Positions 1 through 8,144 of a stretch of 51,049 bases of DNA are shown here, piece after piece. The stretch's first letter is position 1. Every line of letters starts with the position of its first letter. This stretch comes from an uncultured Myxococcales bacterium (GTDB lineage Bacteria; Myxococcota_A; UBA9042; DTJE01). The stretch is taken from assembly GCA_903936705.1 (NCBI GenBank), contig CAIZWN010000071.1:1-51049 (forward strand), written 5' to 3'. Position numbers and translations under genes: made by a program. The notes beneath the pieces were generated by a model. The model worked only from the letters and a program-made list of their open reading frames with translations. It was not told the DNA's origin and searched no databases.

Positions 1-13
1 GAGGAGGCTATCC

Positions 14-216
14 ATGAGGCAAATCCGAGAGATCCTGCGATTGTGGCTGGGACTGAAGTTGACGCAGCGGGAGGTAGGTCTGGCGACGAACGTGTCGCCT
101 GCCACCGTATGGGACGTGGTGACGCGGATGCAGGCGGCGGGCTTTACGTGCGCCATTGCTGTGCAGGGAAAGGTCGTGGTCACGGTCCGCCCCGGCTATT
201 TCGAGCCCTTGTCCCT
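14..216 (+). pseudogene. 5' fragment of an istA-DUF3987 chimera, cut by IS66
   Basis: The reading frame starts at ATG 14 behind a strong GAGGAGG ribosome site at 1-7. Its first 43 or so codons look like the helix-turn-helix N-terminus of an IS21-family IstA transposase (MRQIREILRLWL, then LTQREVGLATNVSPATVWDV). Around base 140 the sequence changes to CAIAVQGKVVVTVRPGYFEP, which resembles the start of a DUF3987 domain and not IstA. The frame is then broken at 217 by an IS66 element and runs into a TAA inside the inverted repeat. Removing the element and one target copy in silico joins this frame directly to the frame at 2842, giving one open frame of about 636 codons. I infer that a deletion fused istA to a DUF3987 gene and that IS66 inserted later. 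Neither half is likely to work. Confidence 0.75.
209..216. repeat. Left copy of the 8-bp IS66 target duplication
   Basis: TTGTCCCT lies immediately before the left inverted repeat and is repeated exactly after the right one at 2842-2849. Eight base pairs is the usual target duplication length for the IS66 family. Confidence 0.95.
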
Positions 217-238
217 GTAACCGCTCGGTGAACCGCAC
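217..238 (+). repeat. IS66 left terminal inverted repeat
   Basis: Begins GTAACCGCTCGGTG. It matches the reverse complement of 2820-2841 at 21 of 22 positions; the single difference is at the fourteenth base. Confidence 0.95.
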
Positions 239-288
239 TCTTCCAAGCCTATGCACCCCGATGCAAACTGCCTGCGGAGGTGCAATCG

Positions 289-654
289 ATGAGCAACCCA
301 GCCCCAGGTACTATTTCCCGCAACCGACCTTTGACCAAAGGCGAAGCAAAGCGTGAGTTGACGGCCTGGTCGTCGAGCGGTCTGTCGCTGGCCGCCTACG
401 CCCGCGAGCGTGGCATCCCGGAAAAGCGCCTATGGAGCTGGCGCGCACGGCTGAAGGCGAAGGGCTGGGATCCTGTTGTGACGAGCAACGATAGGGACTC
501 TGGCCTCGTACCTGCACGGATCATAGACAGCCCGGCCTTTGGCGTACGCACGGGTTTCGAGGTATCGCTCGGAACCGGCATCGTGATCCGGGTGCCGTCG
601 GATTTCGACAAGGGCTCGTTGCGCCGGTTGCTGGAGGTGGTGTCGGAATGCTGA
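289..654 (+). CDS. tnpA: IS66 accessory protein TnpA
   Basis: A 121-residue protein of the IS66 Orf1/TnpA family, a small DNA-binding accessory protein required with TnpB for IS66 transposition. The N-terminal half has the family helix-turn-helix character ([23 protein letters not shown]), a wording typical of IS66 TnpA. The C-terminal half, ending in [18 protein letters not shown], is the usual family ending. I chose ATG 289 because GGAGG lies 8 bases upstream at 276-280; a GTG at 280 overlaps that site and is unlikely. The last codons overlap tnpB in an ATGCTGA arrangement, implying coupled translation. Confidence 0.9.
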   Translation: MSNPAPGTISRNRPLTKGEAKRELTAWSSSGLSLAAYARERGIPEKRLWSWRARLKAKGWDPVVTSNDRDSGLVPARIIDSPAFGVRTGFEVSLGTGIVIRVPSDFDKGSLRRLLEVVSEC

Positions 655-1019
655 CGCTGCCGCCGTCGGTCCGGGTCTATGTATCGACCCGGCCAACAAA
701 CATGCACAAGTCGTTCGATGGGCTGTCGGCTTTGGTGAGCGGGGTGATCGGGCAGGATCCGATGGCCGGTCATCTGTTTGTCTTCTTCGGCCGCCGTGCC
801 GACCAGGTCAAGGTCTTGTACTGGGATCGGACTGGTTACTGCGTCTGGTCGAAGCGGCTGGAGCGGGGGCGATTCCGGATGCCGTACGCAACACCAGGAC
901 CTGACGGTTGTGTCGAGATCGAGTCAGCAGAATTGTCGTTGATTCTGGAGGGGCTCGACCTGGCTGGTGCGCGACGGCGAGCGAGGTGGGAGCCGGCTGC
1001 GGGTGCGTGTTTTACCTGA
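648..1019 (+). CDS. tnpB: IS66 accessory protein TnpB (Orf2 family)
   Basis: A 123-residue IS66 Orf2 protein. It carries the family signature almost word for word: [16 protein letters not shown] near residues 15-30, [19 protein letters not shown] near 42-60 and the [14 protein letters not shown] stretch. TnpB works with TnpA in IS66 transposition, but its biochemical role is not well established. The start overlaps the tnpA stop, so the two are probably translated together. The next gene, tnpC, is separated by 66 bases of unusually AT-rich DNA that appears to hold its own promoter. Confidence 0.93.
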   Translation: MLTLPPSVRVYVSTRPTNMHKSFDGLSALVSGVIGQDPMAGHLFVFFGRRADQVKVLYWDRTGYCVWSKRLERGRFRMPYATPGPDGCVEIESAELSLILEGLDLAGARRRARWEPAAGACFT

Positions 1020-1050
1020 AAATATATGTCATATTTTAGGCAAATATTTG
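1019..1050. promoter_or_regulatory. Two palindromes upstream of the tnpC promoter
   Basis: An inverted repeat with 7-base arms (AAAATAT, 5-base gap, ATATTTT) covers 1019-1037, and a perfect 10-base palindrome CAAATATTTG covers 1041-1050, abutting the predicted -35 box. The stretch is strikingly AT-rich inside a GC-rich element. The palindromes could be operators; no regulator is known from the sequence. Confidence 0.5.
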
Positions 1051-1079
1051 TTGACAATATAGGGTGATTCTGCAATAAT
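1051..1079 (+). promoter_or_regulatory. Strong sigma70-type promoter for tnpC
   Basis: TTGACA at 1051-1056, a 17-base spacer, then AATAAT at 1074-1079: a perfect -35 box and a 5/6 -10 box. Transcription would start about 7 bases later, at or next to the tnpC ATG at 1086. There is no Shine-Dalgarno sequence before that ATG, so the message may be leaderless. Confidence 0.7.
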
Positions 1080-1085
1080 TCCCGC

Positions 1086-2750
1086 ATGGTAAACGAAACA
1101 ACAGCCGTTGCCAGGCCCGCCGATCTCCAGGAAGTAAAACACCAGATCGATGGCATGCTGACCGAGGGTCGTGGGGACGAGGCCGTTGCCGTCCTTTTCA
1201 CGATCATCGAGAAGATGTTGCAGGACAACGCTGGCCAGGCGGTCCGTATTGCCTCGCTGCTGAAGCAACTCTACGGACGTCGGTCCGAGAAGGTGGACCC
1301 GAACCAGCTTCGCCTTTTCATGGACATGCTGACCGAGGACCCTACCGCCCAGGAACTCGTTGCCGAACTGCCTGCGCCGGTCGATGGGCCTTTGCCGGCG
1401 CCGAAGCCAAAGGCTGCGCCGCATGGTCGCAAGCCGTTGCCTGCAAACCTGCCGCGTGTCGAGGTCGTCCTGGAACCTACCGAGGCCGAGAAGCATTGCG
1501 ACACGTGCGACTGCGACAAGGTGGTGATCGGGCACGAGACCAGCGAGTTGCTTGAGTACGAGCCCGCCCACTTCCTCGTGAAGGTCATCCAGCGTACGAA
1601 GATGGCTTGCCCGGCCTGCGAGACGGGCGTCGTTGTTGCACCCACGGCGGACAAGGTGATCGAGAAGGGCCGTCCTGGTCCCGGGCTGCTGTCGCATCTC
1701 CTGGTCGGCAAGTACCAGGACAGCCTGCCGTTGACGCGGCAGGTGGACATCTTCAAGCGCCATGGCGTCGAACTTTCCACCTCGACGCTTTCCGACTGGG
1801 TCGGTGCCAGCGCCGACGTATTCGAGCCGGTGTATCTGGCTCTTGTCGATCAGGTAATGGACTCGCACATCGTCGGGACCGACGACACCGGCCTGAAGGT
1901 GCTCGACAAGCAACACGAGAACGGTGTCCGGAAGGGCAGCATGTGGGCGTATGTCGGTGACAATCGGGCGGTTGTCTTCGACTTTACGCCCGACCGGAAG
2001 TCCGAGGGCCCGGCGCGCTTCCTTTTGAAACGCACGGGGATCATCCAGTGCGACGGGTACACCGGATACAAGCGCATTGCGCGAGAACGCTTTGATGTGC
2101 GCTGGGCCGGATGCCTTGCGCATGCGCGGCGCAAATTCGTGGAGGCGTTGGATGCTGGTGATCGCCGTGCGTCGATCCCGGTCACGATGTTTCGAGCCTT
2201 GTACAAGGTCGAATCGGATGCGACTGACGAGGGCCTCGGCCACGCGCAGCGTCTTGAGAGACGCCGTGCCATCAGCAAGCCCCAGATGGAGAAGCTGCAC
2301 GATTGGCTGAAGGAAATGCACCCCACCGTGCCGCCCAAGACGCCTCTTGGCAAGGCTATAGGCTACGCCATCAACCAGTGGGCTTCCTTCCAGGTCTTCC
2401 TGACCGATGGCCTGGTGCCGATCGACAATAACCAGGTCGAGCGCCAGATCCGCCGCATTGCCGTGGGCCGGAAGAATTACCTTTTCTGCGGGTCCGACGA
2501 AGGTGCGCGCCGTGCGGCGATCCTGTACTCGGTCCTCGGGACTTGCAGGCTGGTCGATGCTGACCCCTATGCGTACATGCGAGACATCCTGGAGCGCCTG
2601 ACCAGCGGCTGGTGCAAGTCCAGGGTCCGCGACCTGCTGCCAGGTGCCTGGGTCGAGGAACAGGCCAGGAACAAGGGCCTGGATACCGCTGCAATTGTGC
2701 TGGACCCGGACCGCGGTCAGCCACCGGCCCCCGTACCGACACCAGCCTGA
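1086..2750 (+). CDS. tnpC: IS66-family transposase TnpC
   Basis: A 554-residue DDE transposase that cuts and joins the element ends. The N-terminal third holds a helical, leucine-rich stretch and a Cys-rich zinc-binding region (HCDTCDCD near residue 138, then ACPACETG near 180). The catalytic core follows: GTDDTGLKVLD gives the first Asp, IIQCDGYTGYKR the second, and PIDNNQVERQIRRIAVGRKN the Glu. The C-terminus has the IS66 CRLVDADPYAYMRDIL ending. Length and layout are normal for the family. Start ATG 1086 lacks a ribosome site but lies just at the predicted transcription start of an internal promoter. Confidence 0.97.
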   Translation: MVNETTAVARPADLQEVKHQIDGMLTEGRGDEAVAVLFTIIEKMLQDNAGQAVRIASLLKQLYGRRSEKVDPNQLRLFMDMLTEDPTAQELVAELPAPVDGPLPAPKPKAAPHGRKPLPANLPRVEVVLEPTEAEKHCDTCDCDKVVIGHETSELLEYEPAHFLVKVIQRTKMACPACETGVVVAPTADKVIEKGRPGPGLLSHLLVGKYQDSLPLTRQVDIFKRHGVELSTSTLSDWVGASADVFEPVYLALVDQVMDSHIVGTDDTGLKVLDKQHENGVRKGSMWAYVGDNRAVVFDFTPDRKSEGPARFLLKRTGIIQCDGYTGYKRIARERFDVRWAGCLAHARRKFVEALDAGDRRASIPVTMFRALYKVESDATDEGLGHAQRLERRRAISKPQMEKLHDWLKEMHPTVPPKTPLGKAIGYAINQWASFQVFLTDGLVPIDNNQVERQIRRIAVGRKNYLFCGSDEGARRAAILYSVLGTCRLVDADPYAYMRDILERLTSGWCKSRVRDLLPGAWVEEQARNKGLDTAAIVLDPDRGQPPAPVPTPA

Positions 2751-2819
2751 ATCTGCGCCCAGCTGTCGTGAGAATCCTGCCATGACGAAACGGTATATCA
2801 GCCGTCCGCCGTGAACAGG

Positions 2820-2841
2820 GTGCGGTTTACCGAGCGGTTAC
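2820..2841 (-). repeat. IS66 right terminal inverted repeat
   Basis: Ends CCGAGCGGTTAC. It is the reverse complement of the left end with a single mismatch and is followed directly by the second target copy. Confidence 0.95.
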
Positions 2842-2849
2842 TTGTCCCT
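2842..2849. repeat. Right copy of the 8-bp IS66 target duplication
   Basis: TTGTCCCT, identical to 209-216. Confidence 0.95.
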
Positions 2850-4101
2850 CTACACCGTCACGGTTCTCGAATCGGGAAACAGGAAGTCTGCGGTCTTCAA
2901 AGCCGCTATGGACCCCCTCTGCCAGGCCGAGCGGGCGCTGGAGCAAGCGCTGCGCCCCCAAATCGCATTGGCCGAGTGCCAGAAGAAGATCCTGGAGAAC
3001 GACAAGAAGGTCGCGGACGCAGCGGCAGCGGCGGCCTTGCCGCAGGACCAGAATGCGGCGGTCCTCAAGGCAGCCGACCTGGGCCTGAAACTGGCTGAAC
3101 TCCGCGTCCCCGCCATCCCACGGCTTCTGGCCGACGACGCCACCCCCGAGGCGCTAGTCCGGCTCATGAGTCAGCAGGGGGGCCGCATCGGCGTGGCAAG
3201 TCCGGAGGGTGGCGTGTTCCAGATCATGGCCGGACGCTACTCGAATGGCACCCCGAACCTCGACGTGTATCTGAAGGGCCACGCGGGCGACCTCCTGCGT
3301 GTGGACCGCATCGGGCGTGAATCCGAGTCCATCGACAGGCCCTGTCTGACCGTGGCGCTCACCGTCCAGAAGGACATCATCGAGACTCTGACGGACACCC
3401 CCGGCTTTCGCGGGCGCGGTCTGTTGGGGCGGTTCTTGTACGCGATTCCGACCGACCTGCTGGGGCGCCGTGTTGCTGACCCTCCCCCCGTGCCTCCGAG
3501 CGTGACCGGCGACTACCAGAACGTCCTGAGGGCGCTGGCCGACATGGCTGTACCGGAGAACCCCCACGAACTTCATCTGGCACCCGACGCGGACTTGCTT
3601 CGGAAGAATCTCGACCGGTGGGTCGAGAGCCAGATCGGTCCAGGCGGGGCTCTATCGGCAATCACCGATTGGGCAGGGAAACTCGTCGGGGCGGTCGTCC
3701 GCCTCGCCGGACTGCTTCACCTCGCGGACTTGGCGGGGCAGGCGGCACCTTGGTCCACGCCTGTCTCGGCCGACGCAATGAAACGGGCGGTGGAAATCGG
3801 ACAGTATCTTGTGCCGCACGCGCAGGTGGCGTTCGGCATGATGGGGGCCGACCCCCACATCAAGGCCGCGCAGCGCATCCTGGACTGGGTCATGCGGCAC
3901 GGCCTTCGGACCTTCTCGAAGCGAGATGCGTTCAACGGCAATCGGGGGTTCTTTGAGCGCGCCGCAGCCCTCGACGTTCCTCTGGACATCCTGGCTGAGC
4001 GCGGTTTCATCCGTCTGCGGCCTATCCCCCCGAGCGGCGGCCAGGGCCGTCCGCCGTCGCCGGTCTGGGAGGTCAACCCGCTGTGGCTCGCGACAGGCGG
4101 G

Positions 4102-4128
4102 ACGCAGAATACGCAGAATACGCAGAAT
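4102..4128 (+). repeat. Three 9-bp tandem repeats (ACGCAGAAT)
   Basis: Three perfect copies inside the DUF3987 coding region, encoding a TQN-TQN-TQN run. The core CGCAGAA is the exact complement of the core of the second repeat patch 37 bases further on. Confidence 0.9.
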
Positions 4129-4164
4129 TCCAACGGCGAGGCCAGACCGGTGGGCCTCCCCCCT

Positions 4165-4191
4165 GTTTCTGCGGTTTCTGCGGTTTCTGCG
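4165..4191 (+). repeat. Three 9-bp tandem repeats (GTTTCTGCG)
   Basis: Three perfect copies encoding a VSA-VSA-VSA run. The TTCTGCG core is the reverse complement of the CGCAGAA core at 4102-4128, with the same 9-base spacing, so the two patches could pair as a segmented hairpin. Confidence 0.9.
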
Positions 4192-4575
4192 GAGGCGCCC
4201 GCGCGTGACGAGGTTCTGGAGCCCGGTCCGACCGGGGAGACCGAGGCTGTCTCGACCGGGACCGTCGCCGTCGGCGTGCAGTCCGAATCCGGGACGGCTC
4301 CGGGACCTGCCGGCGCCTGCGGCGCCGGCACCTACGCGCCTGCTGCCGCCGGAGGTTCCACGGACGAGCCGATGTACCGCGACCTGGAAGCCGCCCTCGT
4401 AGGCCAGACCATCGGGGCGACCCCGTTGTACGACCAGAAGACGGCGGACCGCTACATCCGGGACCACATTCAGCGGTTGGGAGGCTGGCACCCGGAAGCG
4501 CTCGCCAACGACTACGAGCAGAGCGTCTTCACCGACATGGCTATCGGAATCGGCTGACCGGCAGGCGCATCGTCC

Positions 4576-7500
4576 CTACCCCACGACCTCCAGGAACTCC
4601 GCCACGACCCGCAGGTCACCGCTGGCCGCCGTCAACGGGATGGGCTCGAACCCGGGGTTGTCCGGGCGCAGCGAAACCACCTCCACGGCGCCAGCGGAGG
4701 ACCACTTCGCCACGGTCCAGCGCTTCAGGGTGTAGCGCCCGCCAGTCTCGGGATCGGACGCCTCGTGCAGTTGCACGACGACCCGCTTGCCGTCGAGGGC
4801 TGACGCAGCGGGAGCCGCCCCGACCGGGTACGACCGGAACAGGCCCCAGGCGCCGTCCGGGATGTGCGGCTCCATCGACTTGCCCGCGACCTTCGCCACG
4901 AACATGGCCGCGTGCAGGCGTCGGTCCGTCTTCGGCTTCGCCCAGCCCACGCAGGCGGGTTCTTGCCCGTCCGAGAACGCACCGCAGGCGGCCTCCATGT
5001 CGAATACGGGCACGGCCTCCGTGTACCGGTCCTGCGACGGCACATCCTCCAGCACGGCCAGCGCGGGCTTGGCGAACAGCGCGCCCTCGTCGGGCAGCAG
5101 CGGCACGGTCTCGTGGTGCGCGAGCAGGTGCCGGACCTCCCGCACGCTTCGCTGCTCCCACCAGGAAATGTCCGCCCGGTTGATGGCCGTGTTCTCGATG
5201 AGCATGAGGAAGTGCCAGGGCTCGCGGTCGTGCTGGGTCAGCAGTTCGCAGTAGGCTCGCCCGACCCGCGCCTTCTCCTTGTCCCGGCCGTCCAGGCGCC
5301 CCTTCACCTCGATGATGACGTTGTGGAAGACCTGGCCGATCTTCGCCCTCACGATGAAGTCCGGGAAGTAGTTCGCGGGCGTCCCCTGCCATGCGTAGGG
5401 GATCGAGTACCCCACGCCTGACCGATGGTTGTAGACCCAGCCTGACACGTCCTTCGCGCCGTCCAGCATCAGGGCCAGGCGCCGCTCCTCCGGGCTGTCC
5501 ATCGCAGCCAGGCCGAACACGGTCCGCTTCGGGGCCTCGACCAGGTTCTTCTTGAGGGCCTGGTAGGAGTCGATGTCCTTGGTGTGGCGTTCGGACATGA
5601 GCGCCCGGGCGGACTCCCGGGTCGTGGCGATGGCGTCCTGTACCACGGGCAGGAGTGTCGCCCGGACGGCCTGCACTACCTGCGGACGTGTGGCGTTCCC
5701 GAGGGCAAGCGCCGCCTGCCCGGCGGCGATGATGTGGTCGAACGAGATGATGATCCCGGCCGGGAGGTTGAACGTCTTCTGCTCCAGGAAATCCCGCACG
5801 ACACCCTTGAGGGCGGTCCGGTGCGCGAAACTCACCCGAAGGTCGCGCAGGATGGGCCGGACGTAGGCGTGTTCCAGAACCTTCTCGAAGTCCAGGTAGG
5901 ACGGGGTGCCGTACAACGTGAACTCCAGTCCCTCCTCCTCGCCCTCGGCCAGCGAGTCCCGCAGCCAGGTCTTGATGTCGCTGGCCGGGATCTGCTCCAT
6001 CCACGGCAGGCGGGGACCCAGGCCGGGCAGCCGGTTAAAGTCCACCCGCCTGCGCCAGTCCAGCGTCTCCTCGGACATCCCCTCGAAGCGGACCAGACGA
6101 ACGTCCAGCGCATCCAGCGCCGCCTCGTCCTCGACGCGCTTGATGCCGACATAGTCGCGGTTGTGGGGAAAATCGCCGGGGCCGCGCTCCTCGATGATGT
6201 CCCGGATCTGGTCGAGGATCGCCTTGAACGAGGGGTGTTCGATGACGTACAACTCCTCGTCCTTGATCTCGGCCGCACCCTCGTCGTCCAGGATCGGCGG
6301 GTGCATCTTCCGCAGGCCGCGCCCCAGCGTCTGTTCGGTCAACGTCCGCGAGTCGCAGGGCCGGAGGGGCACCACGACCTTGACGTTGCGGACATCCCAG
6401 CCCTCCTTCAGCATCATGACGCTGACCACGACGTTGTACGGGTTCGGGACGTAGACCCGTTGGCCGCGCTCGTCCACGTGCAGGAACTCGTCCCGGTCGA
6501 TGGCGTTCACGGAGTCCCGGACTTTCTCCCATTCGTTCTCGTTCCTGGTTTCCTTCTCGCCGATGTGGATCTCGACGACCGTGGATTGCACGTCCCCGTT
6601 GCTCCGATCCAGGAACAGGATCTCCTTCGTTTCGGGGTCCGCGTATCCGGTCGGCGCGCGGCCCGTCAGGTCTTCGGCGGTGGCCTCCCCGTATCGCAGG
6701 AAGTTCGCCACCTCGCGGGCCTCGTCCTTGTCGTTGCACAGGATGAACAGGATGGGCTTGCGCGGGTCGCCCTCGTCGCGCAGTTGTTCCTGAACCTTCT
6801 GCCACCGCTGGATGCCCGTCACCAGCAGGTTGCGGTACTTCTCCCAGGCGTTCGGCTGTCCATCACGGACAAGTGGTTCCCACTCGCCCGTCCTTCTGTC
6901 CTTGACCTCAATGCGCTCCAGGATCGGCTTCTTGACGATGCCGTCCTTGATGGCCTCGGCCAGGTCGTACACGAGCGCGGTATGCCGGAACAGGTCCCGG
7001 GGCCGGAACTCGGTCGCCTGCTTCCCGCCCTTGCCGGGTTTCTTGACTGCGCCCGTCTCCTCGAACAGCGTGGCCGACAGGTCCACCTGCAACGAGACAC
7101 GGCCGCCGCCGACCTCGGACCCGTGCAGGCGTCGGATCGAGCGAATCCAGGCCATCTCGGCCTGCTCCTCCTCCCCGGTGTTCGTCGCTTTCTCGCGGGC
7201 CTTCCGCTCGAACTTCGAGTGCCCCGTCTCGTCCCAGACGTGGTGCGCCTCGTCGTTGATGACCAGGAGCCCGCGCGACTCGCTGAACCGCTCCAGCAAG
7301 GGCGTCTGGGCCGCTTCCAACTTCGCCGGGTCGCCGTCCACGAACAGGAGGTTCATCTGGCGCGCCAGCGTCTCGTCCGGAAGGTCGAGGCTCTCGCGCG
7401 TCCGCAACATCTGGTGGAAATTCGTCACGACCAGCGCGCCCTGGTTCGGCTCCAGTGTCAGGGGGCATGTCACCGGGTCGTACACGGTGAGGTTCCAGTC

Positions 7501-8136
7501 GCGGTCGAATTCGGGCGGGACGACGGGATCTGACGAGAACACGGACGGGCTTCCGTGAAGCGGGCGGAAGTCCATCAGTAGTCGGTCCCGCACGAAGAGG
7601 TTGGGTGCCACCACGAGCGCATGGCGGCCGAACCCGAGACCTGACCCAGTCCCGGGCGCATGCAGGGCGTTCAGGTACGACCACGCGATGACCAGGCTCA
7701 TGATCTTGGTCTTGCCCGAGCCCGTCGCCATCTGGGCCCCAATCTTGGCCCACGGGTCGTGCTGGTCGTCGATGGCCTCGGCACCGGCCAGACGCCAGAG
7801 GTCCTCGCTCCGCCGAATGCCACGGACCTCGTACAGGTAGATGAACGTCTCGACCGCGCGGCGCTGGTGGGGCCAGTACTTGAACAAGGTGGTCCGGTCC
7901 GGCCCGACCGCGTGAGGCTCGTGCCGGAACCAATGCCGCAGCAGCGTTGCCGTCGTGTCCGTGAGCGGACGCTCTTCGGCCCGGCCCGGCGCGTACCGCG
8001 CCGGCTCGTCAGGGTAGGGCTCGGCGGCTGGTCCGAGTGGGAACCCGCGCCACTCGTCCACGAGGCGGCGGACCTCGGCCAGCACACGCGCCTGCCCCTT
8101 CAGTTCATCCCCGGAGAACAACGATGGCTCGCGCAT
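4576..8136 (-). CDS. res: Type III-like restriction subunit Res fused to an S24 peptidase domain
   Basis: An 1186-residue protein. Residues 1 to about 650 form an SF2 helicase/translocase: Walker A ATGSGKTK at 137-144, DEAH at 295-298, LKEGWDVRN near 577 and QTLGRGLRK at 602-610. A PD-(D/E)XK-type nuclease follows: PDF at 925-927 and EVK at 943-945. From about 1015 to the end lies an extra S24 (LexA/UmuD-like) peptidase domain with VAGKSMEPHIPDG (Ser1087) and YTLKRW (Lys1138). The candidate cleavage bond Cys1051-Gly1052 lies 35 residues before the serine, the same spacing as in UmuD. Together with Mod it should cut unmethylated foreign DNA. I chose ATG 8136 (AGGGGG just upstream); longer upstream codons overlap mod. 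The gene lies 8 bases after the mod stop, so the pair is an operon. Known type III Res proteins are near 970 residues, and the S24 fusion accounts for most of the excess. Confidence 0.9.
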   Translation of the reverse strand: MREPSLFSGDELKGQARVLAEVRRLVDEWRGFPLGPAAEPYPDEPARYAPGRAEERPLTDTTATLLRHWFRHEPHAVGPDRTTLFKYWPHQRRAVETFIYLYEVRGIRRSEDLWRLAGAEAIDDQHDPWAKIGAQMATGSGKTKIMSLVIAWSYLNALHAPGTGSGLGFGRHALVVAPNLFVRDRLLMDFRPLHGSPSVFSSDPVVPPEFDRDWNLTVYDPVTCPLTLEPNQGALVVTNFHQMLRTRESLDLPDETLARQMNLLFVDGDPAKLEAAQTPLLERFSESRGLLVINDEAHHVWDETGHSKFERKAREKATNTGEEEQAEMAWIRSIRRLHGSEVGGGRVSLQVDLSATLFEETGAVKKPGKGGKQATEFRPRDLFRHTALVYDLAEAIKDGIVKKPILERIEVKDRRTGEWEPLVRDGQPNAWEKYRNLLVTGIQRWQKVQEQLRDEGDPRKPILFILCNDKDEAREVANFLRYGEATAEDLTGRAPTGYADPETKEILFLDRSNGDVQSTVVEIHIGEKETRNENEWEKVRDSVNAIDRDEFLHVDERGQRVYVPNPYNVVVSVMMLKEGWDVRNVKVVVPLRPCDSRTLTEQTLGRGLRKMHPPILDDEGAAEIKDEELYVIEHPSFKAILDQIRDIIEERGPGDFPHNRDYVGIKRVEDEAALDALDVRLVRFEGMSEETLDWRRRVDFNRLPGLGPRLPWMEQIPASDIKTWLRDSLAEGEEEGLEFTLYGTPSYLDFEKVLEHAYVRPILRDLRVSFAHRTALKGVVRDFLEQKTFNLPAGIIISFDHIIAAGQAALALGNATRPQVVQAVRATLLPVVQDAIATTRESARALMSERHTKDIDSYQALKKNLVEAPKRTVFGLAAMDSPEERRLALMLDGAKDVSGWVYNHRSGVGYSIPYAWQGTPANYFPDFIVRAKIGQVFHNVIIEVKGRLDGRDKEKARVGRAYCELLTQHDREPWHFLMLIENTAINRADISWWEQRSVREVRHLLAHHETVPLLPDEGALFAKPALAVLEDVPSQDRYTEAVPVFDMEAACGAFSDGQEPACVGWAKPKTDRRLHAAMFVAKVAGKSMEPHIPDGAWGLFRSYPVGAAPAASALDGKRVVVQLHEASDPETGGRYTLKRWTVAKWSSAGAVEVVSLRPDNPGFEPIPLTAASGDLRVVAEFLEVVG

Positions 8137-8144
8137 GGCGCCCC

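Larger units (their letters stand above)
217..2841 (+). mobile_element. Complete IS66-family insertion sequence
   Basis: This 2,625-bp element is bounded by 22-bp inverted repeats beginning GTAA, with one mismatch between them, and by a perfect 8-bp target duplication. It carries the three canonical genes tnpA, tnpB and tnpC in order on the plus strand, all with intact frames. The perfect duplication and open genes point to a recent insertion of a possibly still active copy. It sits inside a DUF3987 gene. Confidence 0.96.
2842..4557 (+). pseudogene. DUF3987 protein, 3' part, separated from its start by IS66
   Basis: The open frame from TTG 2842 (571 codons) is the bulk of a DUF3987 protein, a family found next to primase domains in plasmid, phage and island proteins. 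Support includes SLYTVTVLESGNRKSAVF at the start (equivalent to the family PPGxRKSAV loop), the central DVYLKGHAGDLLRVDRIGRE and RGRGLLGRFLYAIP stretches, and a winged-helix-like tail near FSKRDAFNGNRGFFER. The natural N-terminus is missing: upstream there is only an istA remnant (14-216). The C-terminal third contains two tandem short-repeat patches. It may still be read from TTG, since the codons are intact, but no ribosome site is evident. It ends 18 bases from the convergent res gene. Confidence 0.8.

Noticed and set aside
1029-2783. 584-codon minus-strand open frame opposite tnpC
   Set aside because: A shadow of the GC-rich tnpC; it has no recognisable motif and tnpC is a certain gene.
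4102-4191. CRISPR array
   Set aside because: Repeats are 9 bases, directly abutting with no spacers, and lie inside a coding frame.
5584-7533. 649-codon plus-strand open frame opposite res
   Set aside because: Antisense to the helicase motifs, with composition typical of a complementary frame in GC-rich DNA and no ribosome site.
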